Shown here piece by piece: positions 1 to 7,421 of a stretch of 8,346 nucleotides of DNA. The notes under the pieces are model-generated. The model saw only the letters and a list, made by a program, of their open reading frames with translations. It was not told the DNA's origin and made no database searches. Position 1 is the stretch's first letter; each line of letters begins with the position of its first letter. A program made the position numbers and the translations under genes. Source of the DNA: Sphingomonadaceae bacterium (lineage in GTDB: Bacteria > Pseudomonadota > Alphaproteobacteria > Sphingomonadales > Sphingomonadaceae); contig CANGBE010000055.1 of assembly GCA_947451875.1 (NCBI GenBank), positions 1-8,346 on the forward strand, written 5' to 3'.

Positions 1-179
1 ATCGTCTTGTGCGGACCATAGCCCTTGGGCGCGTCGCGCCACATCAACCCATGCTTGATGACATAGATGATGCCCGACACAATCCGCCGGTCATCGACCC
101 TCGGAATCCCATGCGACAGCGGAAAAAATGGCTCGATCCGGCGCATCTGCGCCTTGCTCAGCAACAAAGGTACATCCAT
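1..179 (-). CDS. IS5-family transposase, N-terminal part (open at window edge)
   Basis: The minus strand from 179 down to the window edge reads without a stop and encodes about 59 residues beginning MDVPLLLSKAQMRRIEPFFP. It continues with SHGIPRVDDRR, IIYVIKHGLMWRDAPKGYGPHKT. This is the typical N terminus of IS5-family (IS427-like) transposases: a domain of the DUF4096 type ahead of the DDE catalytic part, which would lie to the left of the window. The ATG at 179 was chosen because a strong ribosome binding site (GAGGAGG on the minus strand) lies 8 bases upstream and an in-frame TGA closes the frame about 11 codons further up. The visible part has no frameshift, but completeness cannot be judged. 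In this IS group the transposase is often split into two ORFs joined by programmed frameshifting; that cannot be tested here. It points the same way as holA but is an inserted mobile gene, not part of that operon. Confidence 0.82.
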   Translation of the reverse strand, partial: MDVPLLLSKAQMRRIEPFFPLSHGIPRVDDRRIVSGIIYVIKHGLMWRDAPKGYGPHKT

Positions 180-187
180 CGGCAGCG

Positions 188-194
188 CCTCCTC
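188..194 (-). promoter_or_regulatory. Ribosome binding site of the IS5-family transposase
   Basis: The minus strand reads GAGGAGG here, a near-perfect Shine-Dalgarno sequence separated by 8 bases from the ATG at 179. It fixes the transposase start; the ATG at 175-173 region and other codons are not in this frame. Confidence 0.6.
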
Positions 195-297
195 GACGCT
201 GCCATTGAATCAACCAATCAGCCCTCTTGCAAGCAATTTAATAGGTCCTGAGCCTAGTCCCGGAGTGGAACAGGCAGAAAGCCTAATATTACCAAAG

Positions 298-1335
298 TTA
301 ACGCGTCTTCACGCGCCCGGCCTCTCGGGCAATCATCGCAAGCCCCTGGCCGAGCAGCAGTTCGGCGCTGTGGCTATTGGCGAGCAGGGTGCGGTGGAGG
401 CCAGCCAGACGATCAACCAGCCGGGCCAGCCGCGCGCCGCGCCAGATCTGAAGCTGGCTGCGCAGATCGCGCTCGTCCTTGAAGAATATCCGCCGCCCTG
501 CTTTTTCGGCCTCGATCAGACCGTTCACGTCCCTGCTGGAACCAAGCTTGGCTGCCAGCTGCGCTAGCTGCGCGGCGCGCCGCTCAAACCCGAGTAGCAC
601 CGCCACGGGGCTAAGTCCCATTTCGCGCAAGCGATGCAGTTCGCTGGCCAATTTGCCGGTCTCACCGCTAAGCACCACGTTGACCAGCGGCATGAAGCCA
701 TCATCGCCGATGCTTGCGCCGATAAGGTCCAGCACTTGTCCATCAGCTTTGCGCGGCCGCTCCTTGCTGGCATCGAGATAAAGCGCGATCTTGGTGATCT
801 CGCTCTGCGCAAGGCGAGTATCGAGGCCAGTGGAGCGGGCGATTCGCTCGGCAAAGGCGTTATCTATATCGAGACCGGCCGCGCCGGCCATCTGCCGCAC
901 TGCGGCGGTTACCGAGCGCAGATCAGGCGGCCAGAACATCGCCACCATCGCATCCTTGCGGTCTGCCAGAAGCTTGGCGGTGCGGCTTTTATCGGTGGCG
1001 CTGGTGGCGATCACCAGCACCGGGCAAGCCTCAACCTCGTTCGAGAGGAGAATCTCAAGCGCTTCGCAGGCTTCTTCCCCTGCAGCACGAATCCAGATGT
1101 GGCGATTGCCGCCGAACAGCGAAGTAGAGCGCGCCTCATCGCCCAGTTTGACTGGGTCTTTCTTGAGTTCAGAGCCGGAAAATTCAATGCGTTCGCCGGG
1201 ATCGGGCAGCAGGGATGCGATGTGGTGCGCGGCGTCCTGTGCCCCGGCTTCGTCGGGTCCACAAAAGAAGAACACCCTCGCTTGCACCGCCATGCGCGCG
1301 GCAGACGAGGCAAAATCCTTCTGCGTTACCTTCAC
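298..1335 (-). CDS. holA: DNA polymerase III subunit delta
   Basis: This encodes the delta subunit of the DNA polymerase III clamp loader, which opens the beta sliding clamp and works with delta-prime and the tau/gamma subunits at the replication fork in the cytoplasm. The product is 345 residues, close to the 343 of E. coli HolA. The N-terminal part has the HolA look: VFFFCGPDEAG near residues 21-31 in the place of a degenerate P-loop, then SLFGGNRHIWIR near residues 72-83. A middle lid region follows (GLDTRLAQSEITKIALY), then a helical C-terminal collar with SPVAVLLGFERRAAQLAQL and LLLGQGLAMIAREAG. The start is a GTG at 1335-1333 whose GTGA overlaps the lptE stop by 4 bases, so translation is probably coupled. 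leuS-lptE-holA is a frequent order in alphaproteobacteria. The stop (298-300) is intact although an IS element lies just beyond it. Confidence 0.93.
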   Translation of the reverse strand: MKVTQKDFASSAARMAVQARVFFFCGPDEAGAQDAAHHIASLLPDPGERIEFSGSELKKDPVKLGDEARSTSLFGGNRHIWIRAAGEEACEALEILLSNEVEACPVLVIATSATDKSRTAKLLADRKDAMVAMFWPPDLRSVTAAVRQMAGAAGLDIDNAFAERIARSTGLDTRLAQSEITKIALYLDASKERPRKADGQVLDLIGASIGDDGFMPLVNVVLSGETGKLASELHRLREMGLSPVAVLLGFERRAAQLAQLAAKLGSSRDVNGLIEAEKAGRRIFFKDERDLRSQLQIWRGARLARLVDRLAGLHRTLLANSHSAELLLGQGLAMIAREAGRVKTR

Positions 1336-1834
1336 TTAGAACTCTTGCGCAGCTCCAGCGCGAGCTGGGTGACGATGCGGTCAGCTACTTCAAGAGAGAG
1401 ATTTTCGAGCGCCTTATTTTCCGCCTGAACCGTGGCGTATTCGGACGAGACAACGTCGATACCGGCGTCGGCCCCGGCAGTCGCATCGAGCAGGATCGCG
1501 CCGGACACCGGATCAACCAGCTGATAGCGCGCCCTCAAAGTCCGCCGCTCGCGCCCGATGGTATCGTCGGACAGCAGGCCAAGGCCTTCGATTTTATCAT
1601 CCAACCGGACATCAAGCCGATAGCGCGCCGCGCCGTCTTTCCCGTGCGCCTGCAGCCGATCATTTAGCGCATTGCGCATCAGCCAACCGGCCTTGCCCTC
1701 GATCGCCGAGACTTCGATACCGGCAAGCCCTCGCGACACCGCGCCATTGCCGCCACCAACATACATAGGCTGAAGTCCGCAAGCGGACAGCGCAACAATA
1801 GCGCTCAGCGCAAATGCAGGGCGAGCAAAGCGCA

Positions 1835-1838
<4 letters not shown>
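1332..1838 (-). CDS. lptE: LPS assembly lipoprotein LptE
   Basis: LptE is the outer-membrane lipoprotein that plugs the LptD barrel and helps insert lipopolysaccharide into the outer leaflet. The 168-residue product starts with a short basic n-region (MMRFARP) and a hydrophobic stretch, then a lipobox LSAC with the acylated cysteine at residue 20. The next residues, GLQPMY, resemble the CGF/LxPLY start of mature LptE proteins. The rest is a small alpha/beta domain (RYRLDVRLDDKIEGLGLLSDD, then RRTLRARYQLVDPVSGAILLD) ending in a helix with A/L repeats, as in the LptE family. Sequence conservation in this family is low, so the call rests on lipobox, length and position. The ATG at 1838 overlaps the leuS stop by 4 bases (ATGA); a second ATG directly follows and would lose one residue. 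The gene also overlaps holA by 4 bases. Confidence 0.88.
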
Positions 1839-4378
<2,540 letters not shown>

Positions 4379-4489
4379 GGCCGCGTCTCTAGCCGCTGCG
4401 ATGGGCTTGTCGAGTGGGCTTGTGGTTTAAGTCCGCCAATCCTGCCGACGCAAGCGCTCAGCCAACGCATATTCGCCCCATCCCCTCTT

Positions 4490-4630
4490 CGTCATCCTGA
4501 ACTTGTTTTGGGATCCATCGGGCCGCAAGTCCGGTGCTAACCGGATAGACGCAAACCGAGAGGCCTTATCAACAACACAAAGCTTCGGTCTGAGTTGGAA
4601 AATGGATCCTGAAACAAGTTCAGGATGACG
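4490..4630. repeat. 141-base inverted-repeat element with 29-base arms
   Basis: The left arm (4490-4518) and right arm (4602-4630) are reverse complements at 27 of 29 positions; only two adjacent bases (4509-4510 against the partner bases) differ. The outer edges read CGTCATCCTGAACTTGTTT on the left and the complement on the right. The inner ends both contain GGATCCAT or its complement. The 83-base middle is less GC-rich than the surroundings and holds a small CCGG-6-CCGG stem. Sequences of this type (CGTCATCCTGAACTTG...GGATCC) occur in many copies in sphingomonad and other proteobacterial genomes and, when translated, give the familiar false peptide RHPELVSGS, which is what the minus strand reads here. 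It is best called a REP-like dispersed palindrome pair or a small MITE-like element. No transposase is inside. Confidence 0.8.
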
Positions 4631-4653
4631 GAATTGGATGAGATTAGACGTGA

Positions 4654-4678
4654 CCCGCTCGTGCGCCGCGAATGCGGG
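4654..4678. repeat. Short GC-rich palindromic sequence
   Basis: CCCGC at 4654-4658 pairs with GCGGG at 4674-4678, and a competing inner hairpin CCGC-GAAT-GCGG lies at 4666-4677. On the minus strand the surroundings read TGGACTCCCGCATTCGCGGC, which resembles another common dispersed repeat of alphaproteobacteria, giving false peptides such as TPAFA. It is probably a degenerate copy of such a repeat. No copy elsewhere in the window confirms this. Confidence 0.4.
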
Positions 4679-4723
4679 AGTCCATACGCAGTCTGAACGG
4701 TAGCTAGCGTAAAATTGCCAGCG

Positions 4724-4744
4724 GTCCCGGATCAAGTCCGGGAC
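4724..4744. repeat. Perfect 8-bp hairpin next to the DUF3576 stop codon (REP-like)
   Basis: GTCCCGGA at 4724-4731 and TCCGGGAC at 4737-4744 form a perfect 8-base stem around a 5-base loop (TCAAG). It begins 7 bases after the DUF3576 stop on the minus strand. A run of T does not directly follow on the minus strand (the next short one, TTTT, is about 10 bases on), so it is not a standard rho-independent terminator. The sequence matches a dispersed palindrome (CCCGGATCAAGTCCGGG) that is common in sphingomonad genomes. It could protect the 3' end of the DUF3576 message or weaken read-through into leuS; that is inference. Confidence 0.65.
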
Positions 4745-4750
4745 GGCGGC

Positions 4751-5221
4751 TTACTTCGCAATCGCCCCACGGCGCAGATCACGAGCCTTGGTCAGGATGA
4801 TGTCTTCCAGCTTCTGCACGGTTGCCGCAGCGACGGGAGCATCAACCCAGACGCCGTTCTGGGCAGTCTGGCGGCTGGCAGCGACGCGCAGCGCATCGGC
4901 GCGCAGATCCTGATCGAGAATGGCAACAGTCACCTTCATGCGCTCGCCCGGGTTCTTGGGGTTGGCGTACCAATCGGTAACGATAACACCACCGTTCGAA
5001 TCGGTTTGGACCAGCGGCATGAACGACAGGGCATCAAGGCTGGCGCGCCACAGGTAGGAATTAACACCGATCGTGGTGATCCGCGAGGCGGCGAGATCGG
5101 CCTTGGGGCGGCCCTTGCTTCCGCAGGCAGTCAGCCCCAGCGCCAGCACGGCAACCATCGCGGCCTGTGCCACAAGCTTCATCCCGGAGGCATTACGACC
5201 CAGATCGGAGGTGCCAGTCAT
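4751..5221 (-). CDS. DUF3576 family lipoprotein
   Basis: This encodes a small envelope lipoprotein of the alphaproteobacterial DUF3576 family, whose function is not known. The core is recognisable: RPKADLAASRITTIGVNSYL, then WRASLDALSFMPLVQTDSNG, GVIVTDWYANPKNPGERMKV and DQDLRADALRVAASR, ending in ILTKARDLRRGAIAK. A lipoprotein signal MKLVAQAAMVAVLALGLTAC precedes it, with lipobox LTAC. The start is uncertain. The ATG at 5221 (156 residues, cysteine at 33) is chosen; ATG at 5182 would give a very clean 20-residue signal peptide, and ATG at 5242 is also possible. The frame stays open to 5341, but a promoter-like sequence at 5286-5313 lies inside that extension and argues against it. A place upstream of leuS-lptE-holA is common for this family and, with LptE nearby, fits an outer-membrane role (inference). 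Confidence 0.85.
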   Translation of the reverse strand: MTGTSDLGRNASGMKLVAQAAMVAVLALGLTACGSKGRPKADLAASRITTIGVNSYLWRASLDALSFMPLVQTDSNGGVIVTDWYANPKNPGERMKVTVAILDQDLRADALRVAASRQTAQNGVWVDAPVAAATVQKLEDIILTKARDLRRGAIAK

Positions 5222-5285
5222 CTTCTGCTCAATTCCCGTCATTAGTCTGGTTACCCTGCCCGGCAAGGCAAGGACACAAGCAGCC

Positions 5286-5313
5286 TCTATAGCCGCGCCC
5301 ATGCCAGCGGCAA
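5286..5313 (-). promoter_or_regulatory. Candidate sigma70-type promoter for the DUF3576-leuS cluster
   Basis: On the minus strand TTGCCG (5313-5308, 4 of 6 matches to TTGACA) is followed after 16 bases by TATAGA (5291-5286, 4 of 6 to TATAAT). Transcription would start near 5279, giving a leader of about 58 bases to the ATG at 5221. The position in the divergent gap and before the chosen start is sensible. Chance matches of this quality are not rare, so this remains a candidate. Confidence 0.4.
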
Positions 5314-5399
5314 GGGCTTCGTTTCGGCAAAGACCATGCAACGATCACGCTTTAACGCGCAGTGAACGGCGGGGAGGGAAGGTAGACAAGCGAATCCGC

Positions 5400-5428
5400 T
5401 TGGAAAATCGCTCTTTGAGGCGCAAAAT
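5400..5428 (+). promoter_or_regulatory. Weak candidate promoter for the exported-protein gene
   Basis: TTGGAA at 5400-5405 and CAAAAT at 5423-5428 are spaced 17 bases and match the sigma70 consensus at 4 of 6 positions each. A start near 5435 would leave a leader of about 80 bases before the TTG at 5518. The -10 element coincides with the second AAAATCGC copy, so a protein bound there would block it. Low confidence. Confidence 0.25.
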
Positions 5429-5517
5429 CGCCCCAGGTCGTGCAGTCTGTTCGGGCAAGGTTCAGGCTGTCTGAGCGAAAATATCGCCGCGGTTCATAGA
5501 GGAAGTCAGGTGTAAAT

Positions 5518-6282
5518 TTGAGTCTGCAGGCAGCCATCAGTGATCGGAAGGCCTTTGGCCTGTCCCCCGCCACGCTGATCAGCGTGGCTGTGGCCCTGCT
5601 CGCCCTGCCGAGCGCCGTGATGGCCTTTTCCGCCCGGTTCGATGCCGGAAGCAGCACGCTTGCCGCATCAGATCCGATCTCGTCCTTTGTTCCCACCGCC
5701 GCCGACCCCCGGCTCGCCCGCAAGATCGCGGTCGCAAGCCTGCCGCGCGGAGAAGTATTCCGCTTTACGCCAGCTGGCATTTCAACCCGACCAGAACGTT
5801 CGGTAACGGTGGCGGTGCGAGTTGATGCCACAACGGCGCGGGCGATCACCGTCAGCGGATCGCTCGGCCAGCGTCAGATGCCGGTAGTGGTTGCCGCGCT
5901 TTCACCGGTGCGCATTGCGCCGACCGCATATAGCCTTGGCAATCAGCGCACCGGCCAGGGGATTGCCCTGCCATCTGAAATTCGCCGGATCGATATGCCC
6001 GATCTTTCCGCCTATACGCCAAGTTCCGGGGCAAAAGACCTGCCCTCGCGCTTCAATCCACGCCTCTCGCTGGATGCGCGCGAGAAGACCGGCCGATCCC
6101 CGCGCACCTTTGAAGCCAACGGCGAACAGACTGTCGATCTTGGTGGTGCCTATCGCCTCGGCAAAAACCTCGATGTCACCGCCGGCGTTCGCTATTCGCA
6201 AGAACGTGACCGGCTGGTACCGTTGACTGATGGCAAGAAAGATAGTCAGGCGGTTTACGTCGGCACTCAGTTCCGGTTCTAA
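5518..6282 (+). CDS. Exported protein of unknown function with outer-membrane-like C terminus
   Basis: I do not recognise a named family. The 254-residue product opens with a Sec-type signal: basic DRK at 9-11, a hydrophobic stretch from about 15 to 33, and AVMA as a likely cleavage site after residue 36. A proline/alanine-rich stretch with DPRLARKIA and RGEVFRFTPAG follows, then a beta-rich middle (RSVTVAVRVD, MPVVVAALSPV). The last 50 residues look like outer-membrane beta strands: TVDLGGAYRLGKNLDVTAGV, a charged loop, then AVYVGTQFRF with a terminal phenylalanine, the signature recognised by the BAM machinery. Two or three strands alone cannot form a barrel, so it may oligomerise or only be barrel-like. 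The start is TTG at 5518. An in-frame TAG lies seven codons upstream, and the next ATG (in residue 35) would destroy the signal peptide. AGAGGA at 5498-5503 is a rather distant ribosome binding site. Confidence 0.7.
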   Translation: MSLQAAISDRKAFGLSPATLISVAVALLALPSAVMAFSARFDAGSSTLAASDPISSFVPTAADPRLARKIAVASLPRGEVFRFTPAGISTRPERSVTVAVRVDATTARAITVSGSLGQRQMPVVVAALSPVRIAPTAYSLGNQRTGQGIALPSEIRRIDMPDLSAYTPSSGAKDLPSRFNPRLSLDAREKTGRSPRTFEANGEQTVDLGGAYRLGKNLDVTAGVRYSQERDRLVPLTDGKKDSQAVYVGTQFRF

Positions 6283-6316
6283 CTGGTCCGCACCAGAAAA
6301 ATACAGTCATTGAAAA

Positions 6317-6325
6317 TGTTAAAAT
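6317..6325 (+). promoter_or_regulatory. Candidate extended -10 promoter for phbB
   Basis: TGTTAAAAT fits the extended -10 pattern TGn-TATAAT, with 5 of 6 matches in the hexamer. It lies in an AT-rich stretch of the 162-base gap before phbB. No good -35 is present 16-18 bases upstream, as is allowed for extended -10 promoters. Transcription would begin near 6332, about 113 bases before the phbB ATG. It suggests phbB can be transcribed separately from the gene upstream. Confidence 0.33.
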
Positions 6326-6430
6326 CGGCCAAGTTCCTCGCCGAATAGCAATGCAGCCGCTTGCTCAGTTGCAAGGTCGCTCCTAATCTCCATTCACCGC
6401 CGGCGCTGCAACGGACCGGGGCACCCGAGG

Positions 6431-6436
6431 TGAGGA
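6431..6436 (+). promoter_or_regulatory. Ribosome binding site deciding the phbB start
   Basis: TGAGGA lies 8 bases before the ATG at 6445, with a second GAGG just upstream at 6427-6430. It selects this ATG over the in-frame ATG at 6361, which would add 28 residues that do not belong to the reductase fold. Confidence 0.6.
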
Positions 6437-6444
6437 CTTCATTT

Positions 6445-7167
6445 ATGGCACGAGTGGCAATCGTAACTGGCGGAACGCGCGGCATTGGCGAGGCGATCAG
6501 CCTGGCGCTCAAGCAAATGGGCTTCACCGTCGCGGCTAATTATGGCGGCAACGATGCCCGTGCCCAGGAATTCGCCGCCCGCTCCGGGATCCCGGTCTAT
6601 CGCTGGGATGTGGGCGATCACGAGGCCTGCATTGCTGGTTGCGCGCAGGTCGCTGCCGATCTTGGCCCGGTTGATGTCGTGGTCAACAATGCCGGCGTGA
6701 CGCGCGATGGCGTGCTCCATAAAATGAGCTTTGAAGACTGGAACGATGTCATGCGCATCAATCTGGGCGGCTGCTTCAACATGGCCAAGGCAACTTTCCC
6801 CGGCATGCGCGAGCGCGGCTGGGGGCGGATCGTTAATATCGGTTCGATCAACGGTCAGGCAGGTCAATACGGTCAGGTCAACTATGCCGCCGCCAAGTCT
6901 GGCATCCACGGATTTACCAAAGCCCTGGCACAAGAGGGCGCAAAGTTCGGCGTAACTGTAAACGCCATTGCTCCCGGCTACGTCGACACAGACATGGTCG
7001 CCGCCGTGCCTGCACCAGTGCTGGAAAAGATCGTCGCCAAGATCCCCGTTGGTCGCCTCGGTCAGGCCAGCGAAATCGCCCGCGGCGTGGCCTATCTCTG
7101 CTCGGAAAACGCCGGGTTCATCACCGGATCGACGATGTCGATTAATGGTGGGCAGCATATGTATTGA
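6445..7167 (+). CDS. phbB: Acetoacetyl-CoA reductase (PhaB/PhbB type)
   Basis: This short-chain dehydrogenase/reductase is predicted to reduce acetoacetyl-CoA to (R)-3-hydroxybutyryl-CoA with NADPH, the step that feeds polyhydroxybutyrate synthesis. The product is 240 residues; characterised PhaB proteins are about 246. The Rossmann motif TGGTRGIG is at 8-15, NNAG at 81-84, and the catalytic set is N106, S134, Y147 and K151. The stretch NIGSINGQAGQYGQVNYAAA before the lysine is typical of the PhaB branch (NGQ-GQ-GQ-NY) and separates it from ordinary FabG, the main alternative. The C terminus GSTMSINGGQHMY is also PhaB-like. The start ATG at 6445 has a good ribosome binding site and begins directly with MARVAIVTGG. 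The stop overlaps the following RHH gene. No PHA synthase or thiolase gene is in the window. Confidence 0.92.
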   Translation: MARVAIVTGGTRGIGEAISLALKQMGFTVAANYGGNDARAQEFAARSGIPVYRWDVGDHEACIAGCAQVAADLGPVDVVVNNAGVTRDGVLHKMSFEDWNDVMRINLGGCFNMAKATFPGMRERGWGRIVNIGSINGQAGQYGQVNYAAAKSGIHGFTKALAQEGAKFGVTVNAIAPGYVDTDMVAAVPAPVLEKIVAKIPVGRLGQASEIARGVAYLCSENAGFITGSTMSINGGQHMY

Positions 7168-7421
7168 GGGTGGCAGAACTCTACCACCCCCCGGTCAAAC
7201 GCTCGGTCGAGATTGCCGGACACAAGACCTCGATCAGCCTCGAGCCGCTGTTCTGGGATATGCTGAAAGCCGCCGCCGAGGCTGAGGGCGTGCCGGTGAA
7301 CGCGATCGTCGCGCAGATCGATGTCGAGCGGATTGCCGCCGAGACGCCGCCGGGCCTCGCGGGGGCAATCCGGCTGTGGTTGGTATCAAAGCTGGCTGAG
7401 CAGCAATCCAGCGAGGGCTGA
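7164..7421 (+). CDS. Ribbon-helix-helix (RHH_4-like) protein
   Basis: This 85-residue protein resembles the alphaproteobacterial RHH_4 (PF13467) group, small proteins thought to bind DNA as dimers. The ribbon is at about 13-25 (RSVEIAGHKTSISL), helix 1 at about 28-41 (PLFWDMLKAAAEAE) and helix 2 at about 44-57 (PVNAIVAQIDVERIA). The NAIVAQID motif matches the NALVAEID type seen in the family. A further helix (GAIRLWLVSKLAEQ) closes the protein. Two starts are possible: TTG at 7164, whose TTGA overlaps the phbB stop by 4 bases, and GTG at 7170. I chose TTG because the coupled overlap resembles those in the leuS cluster; neither has a strong ribosome binding site. Co-transcription with phbB is likely, and a regulatory link to PHB metabolism is inference. 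The last 36 bases overlap the convergent chrA gene. Confidence 0.85.
   Translation: MRVAELYHPPVKRSVEIAGHKTSISLEPLFWDMLKAAAEAEGVPVNAIVAQIDVERIAAETPPGLAGAIRLWLVSKLAEQQSSEG

Larger units (their letters stand above)
1..254 (-). mobile_element. IS5-family insertion sequence, one end (approximate boundary)
   Basis: The transposase start lies about 75 bases inside this edge, a normal distance for the transposase-proximal end of an IS5-type element. Reading inward on the minus strand from about 254, the sequence begins GGCTCAGGACCTATTAAATT, which has the look of a terminal inverted repeat. It is followed on the outer side by CTAG/TA (254-257), and TA is a known target for the IS427 group. The other end is outside the window, so neither the inverted repeat nor the target duplication can be verified. 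The boundary is an estimate, good to perhaps 10 bases. The element lies about 43 bases past the holA stop codon and does not break holA. Confidence 0.5.
4379..4750. other. Repeat-filled intergenic gap between DUF3576 gene and leuS
   Basis: This 372-base stretch contains no credible gene. It holds the inverted-repeat element at 4490-4630, a short GC-rich palindrome around 4654-4678 and a hairpin at 4724-4744, listed separately. Only about 110 bases (4379-4489) between the element and leuS are free of obvious repeats. In that part the minus strand shows a poor sigma70-like candidate: TTGCGT at 4453-4448 and TTAAAC at 4430-4425, spaced 17 bases, with 3 of 6 matches each. I would not rely on it. 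The gap is unusual because the genes downstream are joined by 4-base overlaps, so repeats probably expanded the spacer after the cluster formed. Confidence 0.75.
5222..5517. other. Divergent intergenic region between DUF3576 gene and exported-protein gene
   Basis: This 296-base region separates two divergent genes and should hold both promoters. The minus-strand candidate lies at 5286-5313 and a weaker plus-strand one at 5400-5428. Between 5404 and 5487 there are short related motifs. AAAATCGC occurs twice exactly 20 bases apart (5404-5411 and 5424-5431); the second sits in the imperfect palindrome GGCG-CAAAAT-CGCC (5419-5432). The palindrome GCGA-AAATA-TCGC follows at 5475-5487. These could be operator sites for an unknown regulator. 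I see no gene or RNA structure that I recognise. Confidence 0.5.

Noticed and set aside
272..284. AGGC-AGAAA-GCCT hairpin after holA as a terminator
   Set aside because: The stem is only 4 base pairs and no T run follows on the minus strand.
634..1428. 264-residue plus-strand frame opposite holA and the lptE end
   Set aside because: It crosses the boundary of two well supported minus-strand genes and has no recognisable motif, so it is a shadow frame.
4427..4735. 102-residue minus-strand reading frame between the DUF3576 gene and leuS
   Set aside because: It is a translation of the repeats: it contains RHPELVSGS and TPAFA-type peptides known from dispersed palindromes and has no protein-like domain or ribosome binding site.
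5352..5849. 165-residue minus-strand frame overlapping the start of the exported-protein gene
   Set aside because: It lacks a ribosome binding site and domain features and lies opposite a frame with a convincing signal peptide; it also covers the divergent promoter region.
6283..6296. CTGGT-CCGC-ACCAG hairpin followed by AAAAA after the exported-protein gene
   Set aside because: For plus-strand transcription a T run would be needed after the stem; here it is an A run, and on the minus strand the T run comes before the stem, so it does not work as an intrinsic terminator in either direction.
6361..6444. Upstream in-frame ATG that would extend phbB by 28 residues
   Set aside because: The extra residues precede the normal first beta strand of the Rossmann fold, and a good ribosome binding site stands before the ATG at 6445.
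6439..7158. 239-residue minus-strand frame opposite phbB
   Set aside because: phbB has all short-chain dehydrogenase motifs on the plus strand; the antisense product has no family features.
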